This document shows positions 1 to 6,431 of a stretch of DNA of 10,967 bases, in pieces. The stretch comes from Eubacterium sp. (GTDB lineage: Bacteria > Bacillota > Clostridia > Oscillospirales > Acutalibacteraceae), in assembly GCA_014465955.1 (NCBI GenBank), contig JACTVT010000064.1, positions 1-10,967 on the forward strand, given 5' to 3'. Within the stretch, counting starts at the first letter, position 1; the number at the start of each line of letters is the position of its first letter. The position numbers and the translations under genes are program-made. The notes beneath the pieces were generated by a model that saw only the letters and a program-made list of their open reading frames with translations, had not been told where the DNA came from and did no database searches.

Positions 1-81
1 ATTGATGAATCACTTGATATTCACCATAAAACCGATTTATATCTTGCTCAGGAATGGATTATTAATAATTATACTGATTAA
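1..81 (+). CDS. C-terminal end of a probable CMP-sugar (acylneuraminate-type) cytidylyltransferase, partial
   Basis: The window opens inside a reading frame of 26 codons that ends in TAA at 79-81. The start of the gene lies outside. The visible tail contains SLDIHHKTDLYLAQEWI. This resembles the D-I-(D/H)-x3-D-(L/F)-x2-A-(E/Q) ending common at the C-terminus of acylneuraminate and pseudaminate cytidylyltransferases, which activate nonulosonic acids with CTP. No catalytic residue is visible, so the assignment rests on a short tail motif and on the neighbouring dTDP-rhamnose genes, which suit a surface-polysaccharide locus. Another nucleotidyltransferase is possible. That this is the end of a real gene is more certain than its function. 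Confidence 0.4.
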   Translation: MDESLDIHHKTDLYLAQEWIINNYTD

Positions 82-184
82 AATATGTTTTTGTTTCAAC
101 TGAATATATTTGAGAATTATTATATATAAAAAGCCAAAAAAACTGTCATTATTGAATAAAAGCAGGTTTGAAAGGGGTATACAT

Positions 185-1081
185 ATGAAAGGTATTATTT
201 TAGCAGGGGGCAGCGGAACACGGCTTTATCCGCTCACGCTTGTTACGTCAAAGCAACTGCTTCCGATTTATGACAAACCGATGATTTATTATCCGCTCAG
301 TACGCTTATGCTTGCAGGTATTAATGAAATACTGATTATTTCAACTGAAACAGATTTGCCGAATTTTGAGCGATTGCTCGGCGATGGCAGCCGATTCGGA
401 ATAACCCTTAAGTACAAGGTTCAGCCGTCACCCGACGGACTTGCACAGGCGTTTATTCTCGGCGAAGAATTTATCGGTGATGATTGCTGCGCAATGGTTC
501 TCGGCGATAATGTATTTTATGGTGCAGGACTCGGTAAACTGCTTGTGGAGGCAAAAAATAATGCCGAAATGAACGGCAGGTCAACTGTTTTCGGCTGCCA
601 CGTTGATGACCCTGAACGTTTTGGAATTGTTGAATTTGACAAAAACGGTAAGGTGCTTTCTCTTGAAGAAAAACCTGAAAATCCTAAGTCTTCGTGGGCG
701 GTTACGGGACTTTATTTTTACGACAATAAATGTGCCGAATATGCAAAATCATTAAAGCCGTCTGCCCGCGGTGAACTTGAGATTACCGATTTAAACAGAA
801 TTTATCTTGAATTGGGTCAACTTGATGTTAAATTGCTCGGCAGGGGATATTCGTGGCTTGATACAGGCACTATGGACAGTCTTATCGAGGCAGGCACATT
901 TGTTAAAACAGTACAGAAACAAAACGGTGTGTGCATTTCCGCTCCCGAGGAAATCGCTTACCGCAAAGGTTGGATAGATAAAAAGCAACTGTCGGTTTCT
1001 GCTGAGAAATATGGCAAATCATCATACGGTCAGTATCTGAAAATGATTGCCGAAAATGATTTTCTGGAGGGAATCGTATGA
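185..1081 (+). CDS. rfbA: Glucose-1-phosphate thymidylyltransferase (dTDP-glucose pyrophosphorylase)
   Basis: Catalyses the first step of dTDP-L-rhamnose synthesis in the cytoplasm: glucose-1-phosphate plus dTTP gives dTDP-glucose and pyrophosphate. The 298-residue product has the family's usual length. It shows the nucleotide-binding signature LAGGSGTRLYPLT (6-18), SKQLLPIYDKPM (22-33), the metal-binding GDN (107-109), EEKP (161-164), the ARGELEITD segment (194-202) and WLDTGT (224-229). The ATG at 185 is preferred over an in-frame TTG at 110, because AAAGGGG (171-177) sits 7 nt before it and homology starts at MKGIILAGG. The 103-nt gap before the start contains no convincing promoter (at best a TATTAT at 118-123 with a poor -35), so read-through from the upstream sugar gene is possible. 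It overlaps rfbB by 4 nt (ATGA). Confidence 0.97.
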   Translation: MKGIILAGGSGTRLYPLTLVTSKQLLPIYDKPMIYYPLSTLMLAGINEILIISTETDLPNFERLLGDGSRFGITLKYKVQPSPDGLAQAFILGEEFIGDDCCAMVLGDNVFYGAGLGKLLVEAKNNAEMNGRSTVFGCHVDDPERFGIVEFDKNGKVLSLEEKPENPKSSWAVTGLYFYDNKCAEYAKSLKPSARGELEITDLNRIYLELGQLDVKLLGRGYSWLDTGTMDSLIEAGTFVKTVQKQNGVCISAPEEIAYRKGWIDKKQLSVSAEKYGKSSYGQYLKMIAENDFLEGIV

Positions 1082-2103
1082 CTGTAATCGTTACTGGCGG
1101 TGCCGGTTTTATAGGCTCTAATTTTGTGTTTTATCAATTGAAAAATCACCCTGAAGACAGAGTTATATGTCTTGATAAACTTACATATGCAGGCAATCTG
1201 TCCACACTTGAACCTGTTATGAATCACAAAAATTTCCGCTTTGTTAAAGTTGATATTGCTGACCGAGAGGCTGTTTATAATCTTTTTGAAGAGGAAAAAC
1301 CCGATATTGTTGTAAATTTTGCTGCAGAGTCACATGTTGACAGGTCTATAGAAAATCCTGAAATTTTTCTTCAAACCAACATTCTCGGCACTCAAGTGCT
1401 TATGGATGCCTGTCGAAAATACGGCATAAAGCGTTATCATCAGGTTTCAACCGACGAGGTTTACGGCGATTTGCCGCTTGACAGAACAGATTTGTTCTTT
1501 ACAGAGGATACACCGATTCATACCTCGTCACCTTATTCTGCGTCAAAAGCGAGTGCGGATTTGCTTGTGCTTGCTTATTACAGAACTTATAAACTTCCTG
1601 TTACAATAACAAGATGCTCAAATAACTACGGTCCGTATCATTTTCCCGAAAAACTGATACCGCTTGTTATCAGCAGAGCACTTGCCGATGAGCCTATTCC
1701 TGTTTACGGAAAAGGTGAAAATGTGCGTGATTGGCTTTATGTTGAGGATCATTGCTCAGCAATTGATCTTGTCATCAGAAAAGGCAGGGAAGGCGAGGTT
1801 TATAATATCGGCGGACATAATGAAAAAACAAATCTTGAGGTTGTTAAATCTATTCTAAGTTATCTCGGCAAGCCCGAAAGTCTGATTAATTATGTAACAG
1901 ACCGCCCAGGTCACGATATGCGTTATGCTATTGACCCTGCTAAAATTCACAATGAACTCGGCTGGCTTCCCGCTACAAAGTTTGAAGACGGCATAAAGAA
2001 AACGATTGACTGGTATCTTGATAATAAAGATTGGTGGCAGAATATTATTTCGGGCGAATACCAAAATTACTTTGATACTATGTACGGCGAAAGGCTTGGT
2101 TAA
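1078..2103 (+). CDS. rfbB: dTDP-glucose 4,6-dehydratase
   Basis: Second step of dTDP-rhamnose synthesis: NAD-dependent conversion of dTDP-glucose to dTDP-4-keto-6-deoxyglucose. The product is a 341-residue extended short-chain dehydrogenase. It has the Rossmann glycine motif TGGAGFIGS (6-14), the family-typical LDKLTYAGN (32-40), the catalytic STDEVYG (124-130, with Asp126 and Glu127 as the dehydration acid/base pair) and the SDR pair Tyr153/Lys157 in YSASK. The sugar-nucleotide segment RCSNNYGPYHFPEKLIP follows. The start ATG overlaps the rfbA stop, and GGAGG (1066-1070) sits 7 nt upstream, so translation is probably coupled. The residues match RmlB closely, and nothing looks truncated. Confidence 0.97.
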   Translation: MTVIVTGGAGFIGSNFVFYQLKNHPEDRVICLDKLTYAGNLSTLEPVMNHKNFRFVKVDIADREAVYNLFEEEKPDIVVNFAAESHVDRSIENPEIFLQTNILGTQVLMDACRKYGIKRYHQVSTDEVYGDLPLDRTDLFFTEDTPIHTSSPYSASKASADLLVLAYYRTYKLPVTITRCSNNYGPYHFPEKLIPLVISRALADEPIPVYGKGENVRDWLYVEDHCSAIDLVIRKGREGEVYNIGGHNEKTNLEVVKSILSYLGKPESLINYVTDRPGHDMRYAIDPAKIHNELGWLPATKFEDGIKKTIDWYLDNKDWWQNIISGEYQNYFDTMYGERLG

Positions 2104-2104
2104 T

Positions 2105-2965
2105 TTGAAAGTTCTTGTTACAGGTGCCAAAGGACAACTCGGTTATGACGTGATGAATGAACTTGTGAAGCGCAGTCATACTGCAATCGGCGCTGATATA
2201 ACCGATTTTGATATTACTGACGCTGAAATGACAGACGCATTTTTTAATTCACTGCGACCCGACGCAGTTATTCATTGCGCAGCGTGGACTGCGGTAGACC
2301 TTGCCGAAACAGAGGCTGAAAAGTGCACTCTTGTTAATAAAACGGGCACAGAGAATATAGTTAATTCCTGTAAAAATACAGGTGCAAAACTGCTTTATCT
2401 TTCAACCGATTATGTGTTTGACGGTAATGGCACAGATCCGTGGAAACCGTATGATAAGCGAAATCCTCTTAATGTGTACGGTAAAACCAAATATGAAGGT
2501 GAAATTGCAGTTGAAACATATGAAAAGCATTTTATAGTTCGCATTGCGTGGGTGTTTGGCAAAAACGGAAAAAATTTTATAAAAACCGTGTTGAAACTTG
2601 CGAAAAGTTGTGATACACTGAACTTTGTCAGTGATCAGATCGGCACGCCGACCTATACTTATGATTTGGCACGTCTGCTTGTTGATATGATTGAAACTGA
2701 AAAATACGGCACCTATCACGCAACTAATGAGGGCGGCTATATAAGTTGGTATGATTTTGTGCTTGAAATTTTAAAACAGGCAAAAATCGAGGGCAAAACG
2801 GTTAATCCCGTTACGTCAGAGCAGTTTAAATCACCTGCCAAAAGACCTTATAACAGCAGACTTGATAAGAGCGCACTTGTTGAAAACGGCTTTGTGCCTC
2901 TGCCTGACTGGAAAGATGCCGTGCACAGATATTTAATGGAAATCGGTGAGATTAATGCAGATTAA
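2105..2965 (+). CDS. rfbD: dTDP-4-dehydrorhamnose reductase
   Basis: Final step: NAD(P)H-dependent reduction of dTDP-4-keto-L-rhamnose to dTDP-L-rhamnose. With a TTG start at 2105 the product is 286 residues, normal for RmlD. It begins MKVLVTGAKGQLG, a correct N-terminus with the GxxGxxG motif at Gly7, Gly10 and Gly13. The SDR signature STDYVFDG (100-107) and the catalytic Tyr125-x3-Lys129 (YGKTK) are present, with RIAWVFG after them. No ATG or GTG lies in frame near this point. GAAAGG (2089-2094) ends 10 nt before the TTG, so translation probably depends partly on coupling with rfbB, whose stop ends 1 nt upstream. The frame stays open well upstream, inside rfbB, but those codons do not look like RmlD. 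Confidence 0.95.
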   Translation: MKVLVTGAKGQLGYDVMNELVKRSHTAIGADITDFDITDAEMTDAFFNSLRPDAVIHCAAWTAVDLAETEAEKCTLVNKTGTENIVNSCKNTGAKLLYLSTDYVFDGNGTDPWKPYDKRNPLNVYGKTKYEGEIAVETYEKHFIVRIAWVFGKNGKNFIKTVLKLAKSCDTLNFVSDQIGTPTYTYDLARLLVDMIETEKYGTYHATNEGGYISWYDFVLEILKQAKIEGKTVNPVTSEQFKSPAKRPYNSRLDKSALVENGFVPLPDWKDAVHRYLMEIGEINAD

Positions 2966-3494
2966 GGTTGAAAAAAATGTCGGCGGAATTGAGGGGCTTT
3001 GCGTAATTACTCCTGCCGTTCACGGCGATTCCCGAGGGTATTTTATGGAAACCTATAACGAAAATGATATGAGAGAGGCAGGATTTGATATTCACTTTGT
3101 GCAGGATAATCAGTCCGCTTCAACAAGGGGAGTACTCAGGGGACTTCATCGGCAGAAGAACTTTCCGCAGACTAAACTTGTTCGTTGCATAGTCGGCTCT
3201 GTTTATGATGTTGCAGTCGATTTAAGGCAGGGCAGTAAAACCTACGGTATGTGGTATGGTGTTGAACTGACTTCCGAAAATAAAAAGCAGTTTTTAATTC
3301 CTAAGGGATTTGCCCACGGCTTTCTTGTGCTTTCCGATTATGCGGAATTCTGCTATAAATGTGATGACTTTTTTCATCCTGATGATGAGGCGGGAATTCC
3401 TTATAATGACCCTGCAATTGGCGTACATTGGCCTATTCCCGAAAATATGCAGATTAAACTCAGTGAAAAAGACAAAAACTGGCAGCCTTTATAA
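2955..3494 (+). CDS. rfbC: dTDP-4-dehydrorhamnose 3,5-epimerase
   Basis: Third enzyme of the pathway, a cofactor-free epimerase acting at C3 and C5 of dTDP-4-keto-6-deoxyglucose. The 179-residue product has the usual RmlC cupin length. Key residues are in place: His65 in RGLHRQ and Lys74 in FPQTKLVR, then Tyr134 (EFCYK) and Asp173, together with the IPKGFAHGFLVLSD strand (115-129). The ATG at 2955 is preferred over a GTG at 2946, because family homology begins around MQIKVEKNV. GGTGAG (2945-2950) is a close but usable ribosome binding site. The gene starts 11 nt inside rfbD, completing a four-gene A-B-D-C operon that supplies rhamnose for cell-wall polysaccharide. No U-tailed hairpin follows, only an AT-only inverted repeat at 3491-3506. 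Confidence 0.96.
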   Translation: MQIKVEKNVGGIEGLCVITPAVHGDSRGYFMETYNENDMREAGFDIHFVQDNQSASTRGVLRGLHRQKNFPQTKLVRCIVGSVYDVAVDLRQGSKTYGMWYGVELTSENKKQFLIPKGFAHGFLVLSDYAEFCYKCDDFFHPDDEAGIPYNDPAIGVHWPIPENMQIKLSEKDKNWQPL

Positions 3495-3511
3495 TATGTA
3501 TATTATATAAT

Positions 3512-3529
3512 GTAGGGAGGGTCTACACC
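3512..3529 (+). repeat. Isolated copy of the GTAGGG intergenic repeat (R0)
   Basis: This GC-rich stretch starts GTAGGGAGGGTCT and matches the first 14 bases of the repeat at 5452 except for one missing G. It lies in AT-rich DNA between rfbC and the SLH gene. TGTAG (3511-3515) and CTACA (3523-3527) can pair around a 7-base loop. It lacks the CCCTCCCG end seen in the downstream copy, so it is either a truncated or diverged copy or the left part of a longer unit. A second, imperfect dyad lies at 3549-3574 (CGG…GGTA/TACC…CCG). Confidence 0.6.
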
Positions 3530-3551
3530 ATTTTCCGAATAAATATGTCGG

Positions 3552-3580
3552 TTGCGGTATTATTACCTTCGCCGAATAAT
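3552..3580 (+). promoter_or_regulatory. Weak candidate promoter for the SLH/LRR gene
   Basis: TTGCGG (3552-3557) and AATAAT (3575-3580) are separated by 17 bp, which would give a leader of about 20 nt ending at AGGAG (3594-3598). The match to consensus is moderate. The only alternative seen is a TATAAT at 3506-3511, which has no -35 partner. Read-through from the rhamnose operon is also possible. Confidence 0.3.
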
Positions 3581-3608
3581 CAACAAACTATACAGGAGCA
3601 AAACAAAT

Positions 3609-5447
3609 ATGACAAATTTAAAAAAAGCAATTTCAGTTTTATTATCAATTTCAATTATTATGAGCCTTTTTGCTTTTTCGGGCATTAATGCTTTTGCTGA
3701 TGAAAATGATTTTAAATACTCTGTTGTAAACGGCAGTGCCGTTATTACAGGTTACACCGGTAATGCAAAAAGCCTTGATGTTCCCGAAAAAATAGGCGGC
3801 TATACCGTAACGGGTGTTGATGCAAATACTTTCTTTTATGCAAAAGAACTTGAAAGTATCAATTTTCCGAGCACTGTTACAACCATTTCACCGTCTGTAT
3901 TTCAGGGCTATGTAAATATTAAAGAAATTACCGTAAATGATGCAAATAAGAATTATTCATCATCAGATGGTGTTCTCTTTAATAAAAATCAAAGCACGCT
4001 TCTTATCTATCCAAAAGGAAATGAAAGAACCTCTTATGAAATTCCGAATACTGTTTCTTTAATCAGTTCATTTGCTTTTTACGGCGCTGAAAATCTTACT
4101 GAAATCGTAATTCCGAACAGTGTTAAGACAATTGAGTATTATGCTTTTGAATCTTGTACTGCATTAACTGAGATTATGCTTCCTGCAAGTGTTTCTTCAA
4201 TCGGCGACCTTGCGTTTTACCGCTGTCTTTCCCTTAAAAGCATTTCAGTTGATGAATCCAATAAAACATATTCTTCCGAAAACGGCGTGCTTTTCAATAA
4301 AGCAAAAACCGATTTGATTTTATATCCGTCTGCACTTGAAAATACGGAATATGCTGTACCGGCCTCGGTTAAAAATATCGGCGCTTATGCATTTGATGGT
4401 GCTTCAAATCTTGCTGATGTAACTTTGCCGAACAATCTTGTCGCAATCGGGTCAAATGCTTTCAAAAACTGCGTGTCTCTGTCCGATATGTCAATTCCGA
4501 ACAGTGTGAAAACAATTGATTCGGGTGCATTTCACGGATGTACGGCTCTTGTTTCGGTTAAACTTCCGTCATCAATATCTAAAATTAATGATGATACATT
4601 TTTTAATTGCATCAATTTAACCGATGTAACAATTCCTTCAACCGTTGTATCTATCGGAAGTCATGCTTTCGAAAACTGTCAGTCTATCGGTATTATTTCA
4701 ATTCCCGAATCTGTAAAGAATATCGGTGATTCTGCATTTGCAGGCTGTGCAAAAAATGCAGTTGTAAAATATGCAGGTAGTAAAACGGATTTTGCAAAGA
4801 TTAAAATCGGAACTGATAATGATATATTAAATTCTGATGTTCGTTTCGGCAAACTGCATTTTGTTGATTTGGCAGGTTTTGAAGTTTATAATGATTATGT
4901 AATGTATACTTCTTTGTATAATGATTTTATTACAGGAACAAATCCGCCTGAACGCACAAAATTTTCTCCAAAAGATTCTGTAACCCGTGCAATGTTTGTT
5001 ACCATTCTTTACCGTATGGCAGGCGAACCGTATAATAACGGCAGAAATCCGCACAGCAGAACTCCTTTTGCAGATATTAAAGATACAGGCGTGTATTATT
5101 ATAATGCTGCATGCTGGGCACTTGATAACGACATTACTGATCAGAGATATTTTAAACCCAATAATTATGTTTCACGTGAGCAGACAGCAGTATTCCTGTT
5201 CAGATATGCTGATGTCAATAATATGATTGAAGATGATTCATATAAAGCAACATCTCTTGCAGGTTATCGTGATTATAAAACGGTAAGTATCTGGGCTGTT
5301 GAAGCAATGCAGTGGGCAAATTTCAACGGAATGATTACTGGCACACAGCAGAATACACTCAATCCGCAGGGAGCAACACAGCGTATTCACGCATCAAAAA
5401 TTCTTTACGGCTTTGGTAAAGCCTGCGGCATCGGCAATTTTGAATAA
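3609..5447 (+). CDS. Secreted BspA-like leucine-rich-repeat protein with three SLH domains
   Basis: The predicted product is a 612-residue surface protein. Residues 1-30 form a Sec signal peptide: basic MTNLKK, a hydrophobic core, and likely cleavage after AFA before DEND. Residues about 35-395 are BspA-type LRR_5 repeats, recognisable by recurring IP-x-SV-x-x-I-x-x-x-AF-x-x-C units. Two YSS-x-x-GVLFN insert modules, at about 113-150 and 218-255, are 105 residues apart and suggest an internal duplication. Three SLH repeats follow at about 418-471, 487-535 and 552-604. They carry SLH landmarks such as FSPKDSVTRAMFVTILYRMAG, FADIKD and WAVEAMQWA, and the first is degenerate at its start. SLH domains normally bind pyruvylated secondary cell-wall polymer, so the protein is probably held non-covalently on the envelope. 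The ligand of the LRRs is unknown; relatives mediate adhesion. The ATG at 3609 was chosen because it starts the signal peptide and follows AGGAG (3594-3598). Confidence 0.9.
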   Translation: MTNLKKAISVLLSISIIMSLFAFSGINAFADENDFKYSVVNGSAVITGYTGNAKSLDVPEKIGGYTVTGVDANTFFYAKELESINFPSTVTTISPSVFQGYVNIKEITVNDANKNYSSSDGVLFNKNQSTLLIYPKGNERTSYEIPNTVSLISSFAFYGAENLTEIVIPNSVKTIEYYAFESCTALTEIMLPASVSSIGDLAFYRCLSLKSISVDESNKTYSSENGVLFNKAKTDLILYPSALENTEYAVPASVKNIGAYAFDGASNLADVTLPNNLVAIGSNAFKNCVSLSDMSIPNSVKTIDSGAFHGCTALVSVKLPSSISKINDDTFFNCINLTDVTIPSTVVSIGSHAFENCQSIGIISIPESVKNIGDSAFAGCAKNAVVKYAGSKTDFAKIKIGTDNDILNSDVRFGKLHFVDLAGFEVYNDYVMYTSLYNDFITGTNPPERTKFSPKDSVTRAMFVTILYRMAGEPYNNGRNPHSRTPFADIKDTGVYYYNAACWALDNDITDQRYFKPNNYVSREQTAVFLFRYADVNNMIEDDSYKATSLAGYRDYKTVSIWAVEAMQWANFNGMITGTQQNTLNPQGATQRIHASKILYGFGKACGIGNFE

Positions 5448-5451
5448 ATAA

Positions 5452-5478
5452 GTAGGGGAGGGTCTCCGCGCCCTCCCG
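5452..5478 (+). repeat. GC-rich palindromic repeat unit R1
   Basis: This 27-bp unit begins GTAGGGGAGGG and ends CCCTCCCG. GGGAGGG (5456-5462) and CCCTCCC (5471-5477) form a perfect 7-bp stem around an 8-base loop. It begins 4 bases after the SLH stop codon. No T-run follows, so it is not an intrinsic terminator in itself. It is the best match to the copy upstream of the same gene at 3512. Confidence 0.8.
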
Positions 5479-5500
5479 TCTTGTAATAAGTAACAACCCC

Positions 5501-5524
5501 GTAGGGGCGGATATCATCCGCCCG
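5501..5524 (+). repeat. GC-rich palindromic repeat unit R2
   Basis: This 24-bp unit starts GTAGGGGCGG and ends ATCCGCCCG. GGGCGGAT (5505-5512) pairs perfectly with ATCCGCCC (5516-5523) around a 3-base loop. CCCC at 5497-5500 could pair instead with GGGG at 5504-5507. The unit is in the same orientation as R1 and R3 and shares the GTAGGGG head and the (C/T)CCCG tail. Confidence 0.8.
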
Positions 5525-5536
5525 TTTATTAATTAT

Positions 5537-5626
5537 GTAGGGGAGGAAGATTCCCACGTAGTACGGGGGAAATGTCGGCATAACCGATAAAGGGGGGACG
5601 GCTGTGTGCCTGTCCGTGGCCTCCCG
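5537..5626 (+). repeat. Long (about 90 bp) repeat unit R3 with internal hairpins
   Basis: The unit has the same head (GTAGGGGAGG, 5537-5546) and tail (CCTCCCG, 5620-5626) as R1, but about 74 bp lies between them. GGGAGG (5541-5546) and CCTCCC (5620-5625) are exact inverted repeats that could close the element. Inside are further dyads: GGAA/TTCC (5545-5554), CGTA/TACG (5557-5565), TGTCGG/CCGATA (5573-5589, one G-T pair) and GGACGGC/GCC-T-GTCC (5596-5615, one bulged T). It could be a long form of the repeat, a small non-autonomous mobile element, or a structured 3' UTR. No reading frame of note lies in it. Confidence 0.6.
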
Positions 5627-5644
5627 ATAAAATTATCATTATCT

Positions 5645-5673
5645 GAGAGAGTCACTGTACTCTCTCATTTTTT
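5645..5673 (+). terminator. Rho-independent terminator after the SLH gene and repeat cluster
   Basis: GAGAGAGT (5645-5652) pairs perfectly with ACTCTCTC (5659-5666) around the 6-base loop CACTGT. A run of six T follows at 5668-5673. It lies about 200 bases after the SLH stop, so the repeat cluster would be transcribed as a long 3' UTR. It is upstream of the upp -10 box and is therefore unlikely to be an upp attenuator. Confidence 0.85.
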
Positions 5674-5709
5674 GTAATACTTTTGTAAAGCACAATTTTG
5701 TTGAATAAT

Positions 5710-5745
5710 GTAATTTTATGTGTTATTGTATAATTGTAAAATTAC
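5710..5745 (+). promoter_or_regulatory. upp-uraA promoter -10 box bracketed by a 9-bp inverted repeat
   Basis: A perfect TATAAT lies at 5729-5734, 27 bp before the upp start. No good -35 is found at 16-18 bp. TTGAAT (5701-5706) is too far away, at 22 bp. GTAATTTTA (5710-5718) and TAAAATTAC (5737-5745) are an exact 9-bp inverted repeat with an 18-bp spacer containing the -10 box. With a start point near 5741 only the right arm would be transcribed, so this would act as DNA, perhaps as an operator. The -10 assignment is fair; the operator role is inference. Confidence 0.5.
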
Positions 5746-5761
5746 GAAAGGATTTTGTTAT

Positions 5762-6394
5762 ATGGAAAGAAAAGTTATTATTATGGATCATCCGCTGATT
5801 CAGCATAAACTCTCAATTCTTCGCGATGTTGAAACAAGCACAAAAGAATTCAGAGATCTTGTAAATGAAATTGCAATGCTGATGGTTTATGATGCCACAA
5901 GGGATTTGCCTCTTGAAGAGAAAGATGTTACAACTCCGTGCGGAATTGCTCATTGTAAGGAAATTGCCGGCAGAAAACTGGCATTTGTTCCGATTCTCCG
6001 TGCAGGTCTCGGTATGGTAGAGGGTGCACTTGAACTCGTGCCTTCTGCAAGAGTCGGTCACATCGGTCTTTACAGAGATGAAGAAACTCTTCAGCCTGTA
6101 GAGTATTACTGTAAATTGCCTAAGGACATTGAAGAAAGAGATGTTTTTGTTGTAGACCCTATGCTTGCTACGGGTGGTTCGGCAATTGACGCTATCGCTC
6201 AGATTAAACTCCGCAAACCCCGTTCAATCAAGTTTCTTTGTATTATTGCTGCTCCGGAAGGTCTTGAGGCACTCAAAAAAGCACATCCCGATGTAGATAT
6301 TTTTGCCGCTGGACTTGACGACCATCTCAATGAGAACGGCTATATCGTTCCCGGTCTCGGCGATGCTGGCGACAGAATTTTCGGCACAAAATAA
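5762..6394 (+). CDS. upp: Uracil phosphoribosyltransferase
   Basis: Converts uracil and PRPP to UMP and pyrophosphate, the entry point of uracil salvage in the cytoplasm. The 210-residue product has the typical length for Upp. It opens MERKVIIMDHPLIQHKLSILRD, the conserved N-terminal substrate loop. The phosphoribosyl-binding motif VVDPMLATGGSA spans 130-141, and the uracil-binding C-terminal segment GYIVPGLGDAGDR lies at 193-205. Arg80 in PILRAGLGM lies in another conserved segment. The ATG at 5762 fits family N-termini and follows AAAGGA (5747-5752) by 9 nt. An in-frame upstream start at 5720 is rejected for lack of conservation. The next gene, a uracil permease, begins 37 nt downstream, so uptake and phosphorylation are probably co-expressed. 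Confidence 0.97.
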   Translation: MERKVIIMDHPLIQHKLSILRDVETSTKEFRDLVNEIAMLMVYDATRDLPLEEKDVTTPCGIAHCKEIAGRKLAFVPILRAGLGMVEGALELVPSARVGHIGLYRDEETLQPVEYYCKLPKDIEERDVFVVDPMLATGGSAIDAIAQIKLRKPRSIKFLCIIAAPEGLEALKKAHPDVDIFAAGLDDHLNENGYIVPGLGDAGDRIFGTK

Positions 6395-6431
6395 ACAGTT
6401 TCAATAAATAATTTTATCGGAGGATAAAACG

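Larger units (their letters stand above)
5448..5761. other. Intergenic region between the SLH gene and upp
   Basis: This 314-base stretch holds no plausible gene. It contains, in order, the three GTAGGGG repeat units (5452-5626), an intrinsic terminator (5645-5673), and then an AT-rich stretch with the upp -10 box, its flanking inverted repeat (5710-5745) and the upp ribosome binding site (5747-5752). I see no PyrR-type antiterminator or other recognisable riboswitch. Confidence 0.85.

Noticed and set aside
110..184. N-terminal extension of RfbA from a TTG at 110
   Set aside because: The 25 extra residues are not part of the family, and the ATG at 185 has a good ribosome binding site 7 nt upstream and starts at the conserved MKGIILAGG.
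3491..3506. ATAATAT-GT-ATATTAT inverted repeat at the rfbC stop codon, as a terminator
   Set aside because: The arms are only A and T, the loop is 2 bases and no T-run follows, so it is unlikely to terminate transcription.
5452..5626. CRISPR array
   Set aside because: The repeat units differ in length and interior sequence, the spacers are short and AT-rich, and no cas gene is present.
5645..5673. Possible pyrimidine attenuator upstream of upp
   Set aside because: The hairpin is upstream of the only -10 box for upp. No PyrR-binding consensus or alternative antiterminator stem was found, so it is better read as the terminator of the preceding unit.
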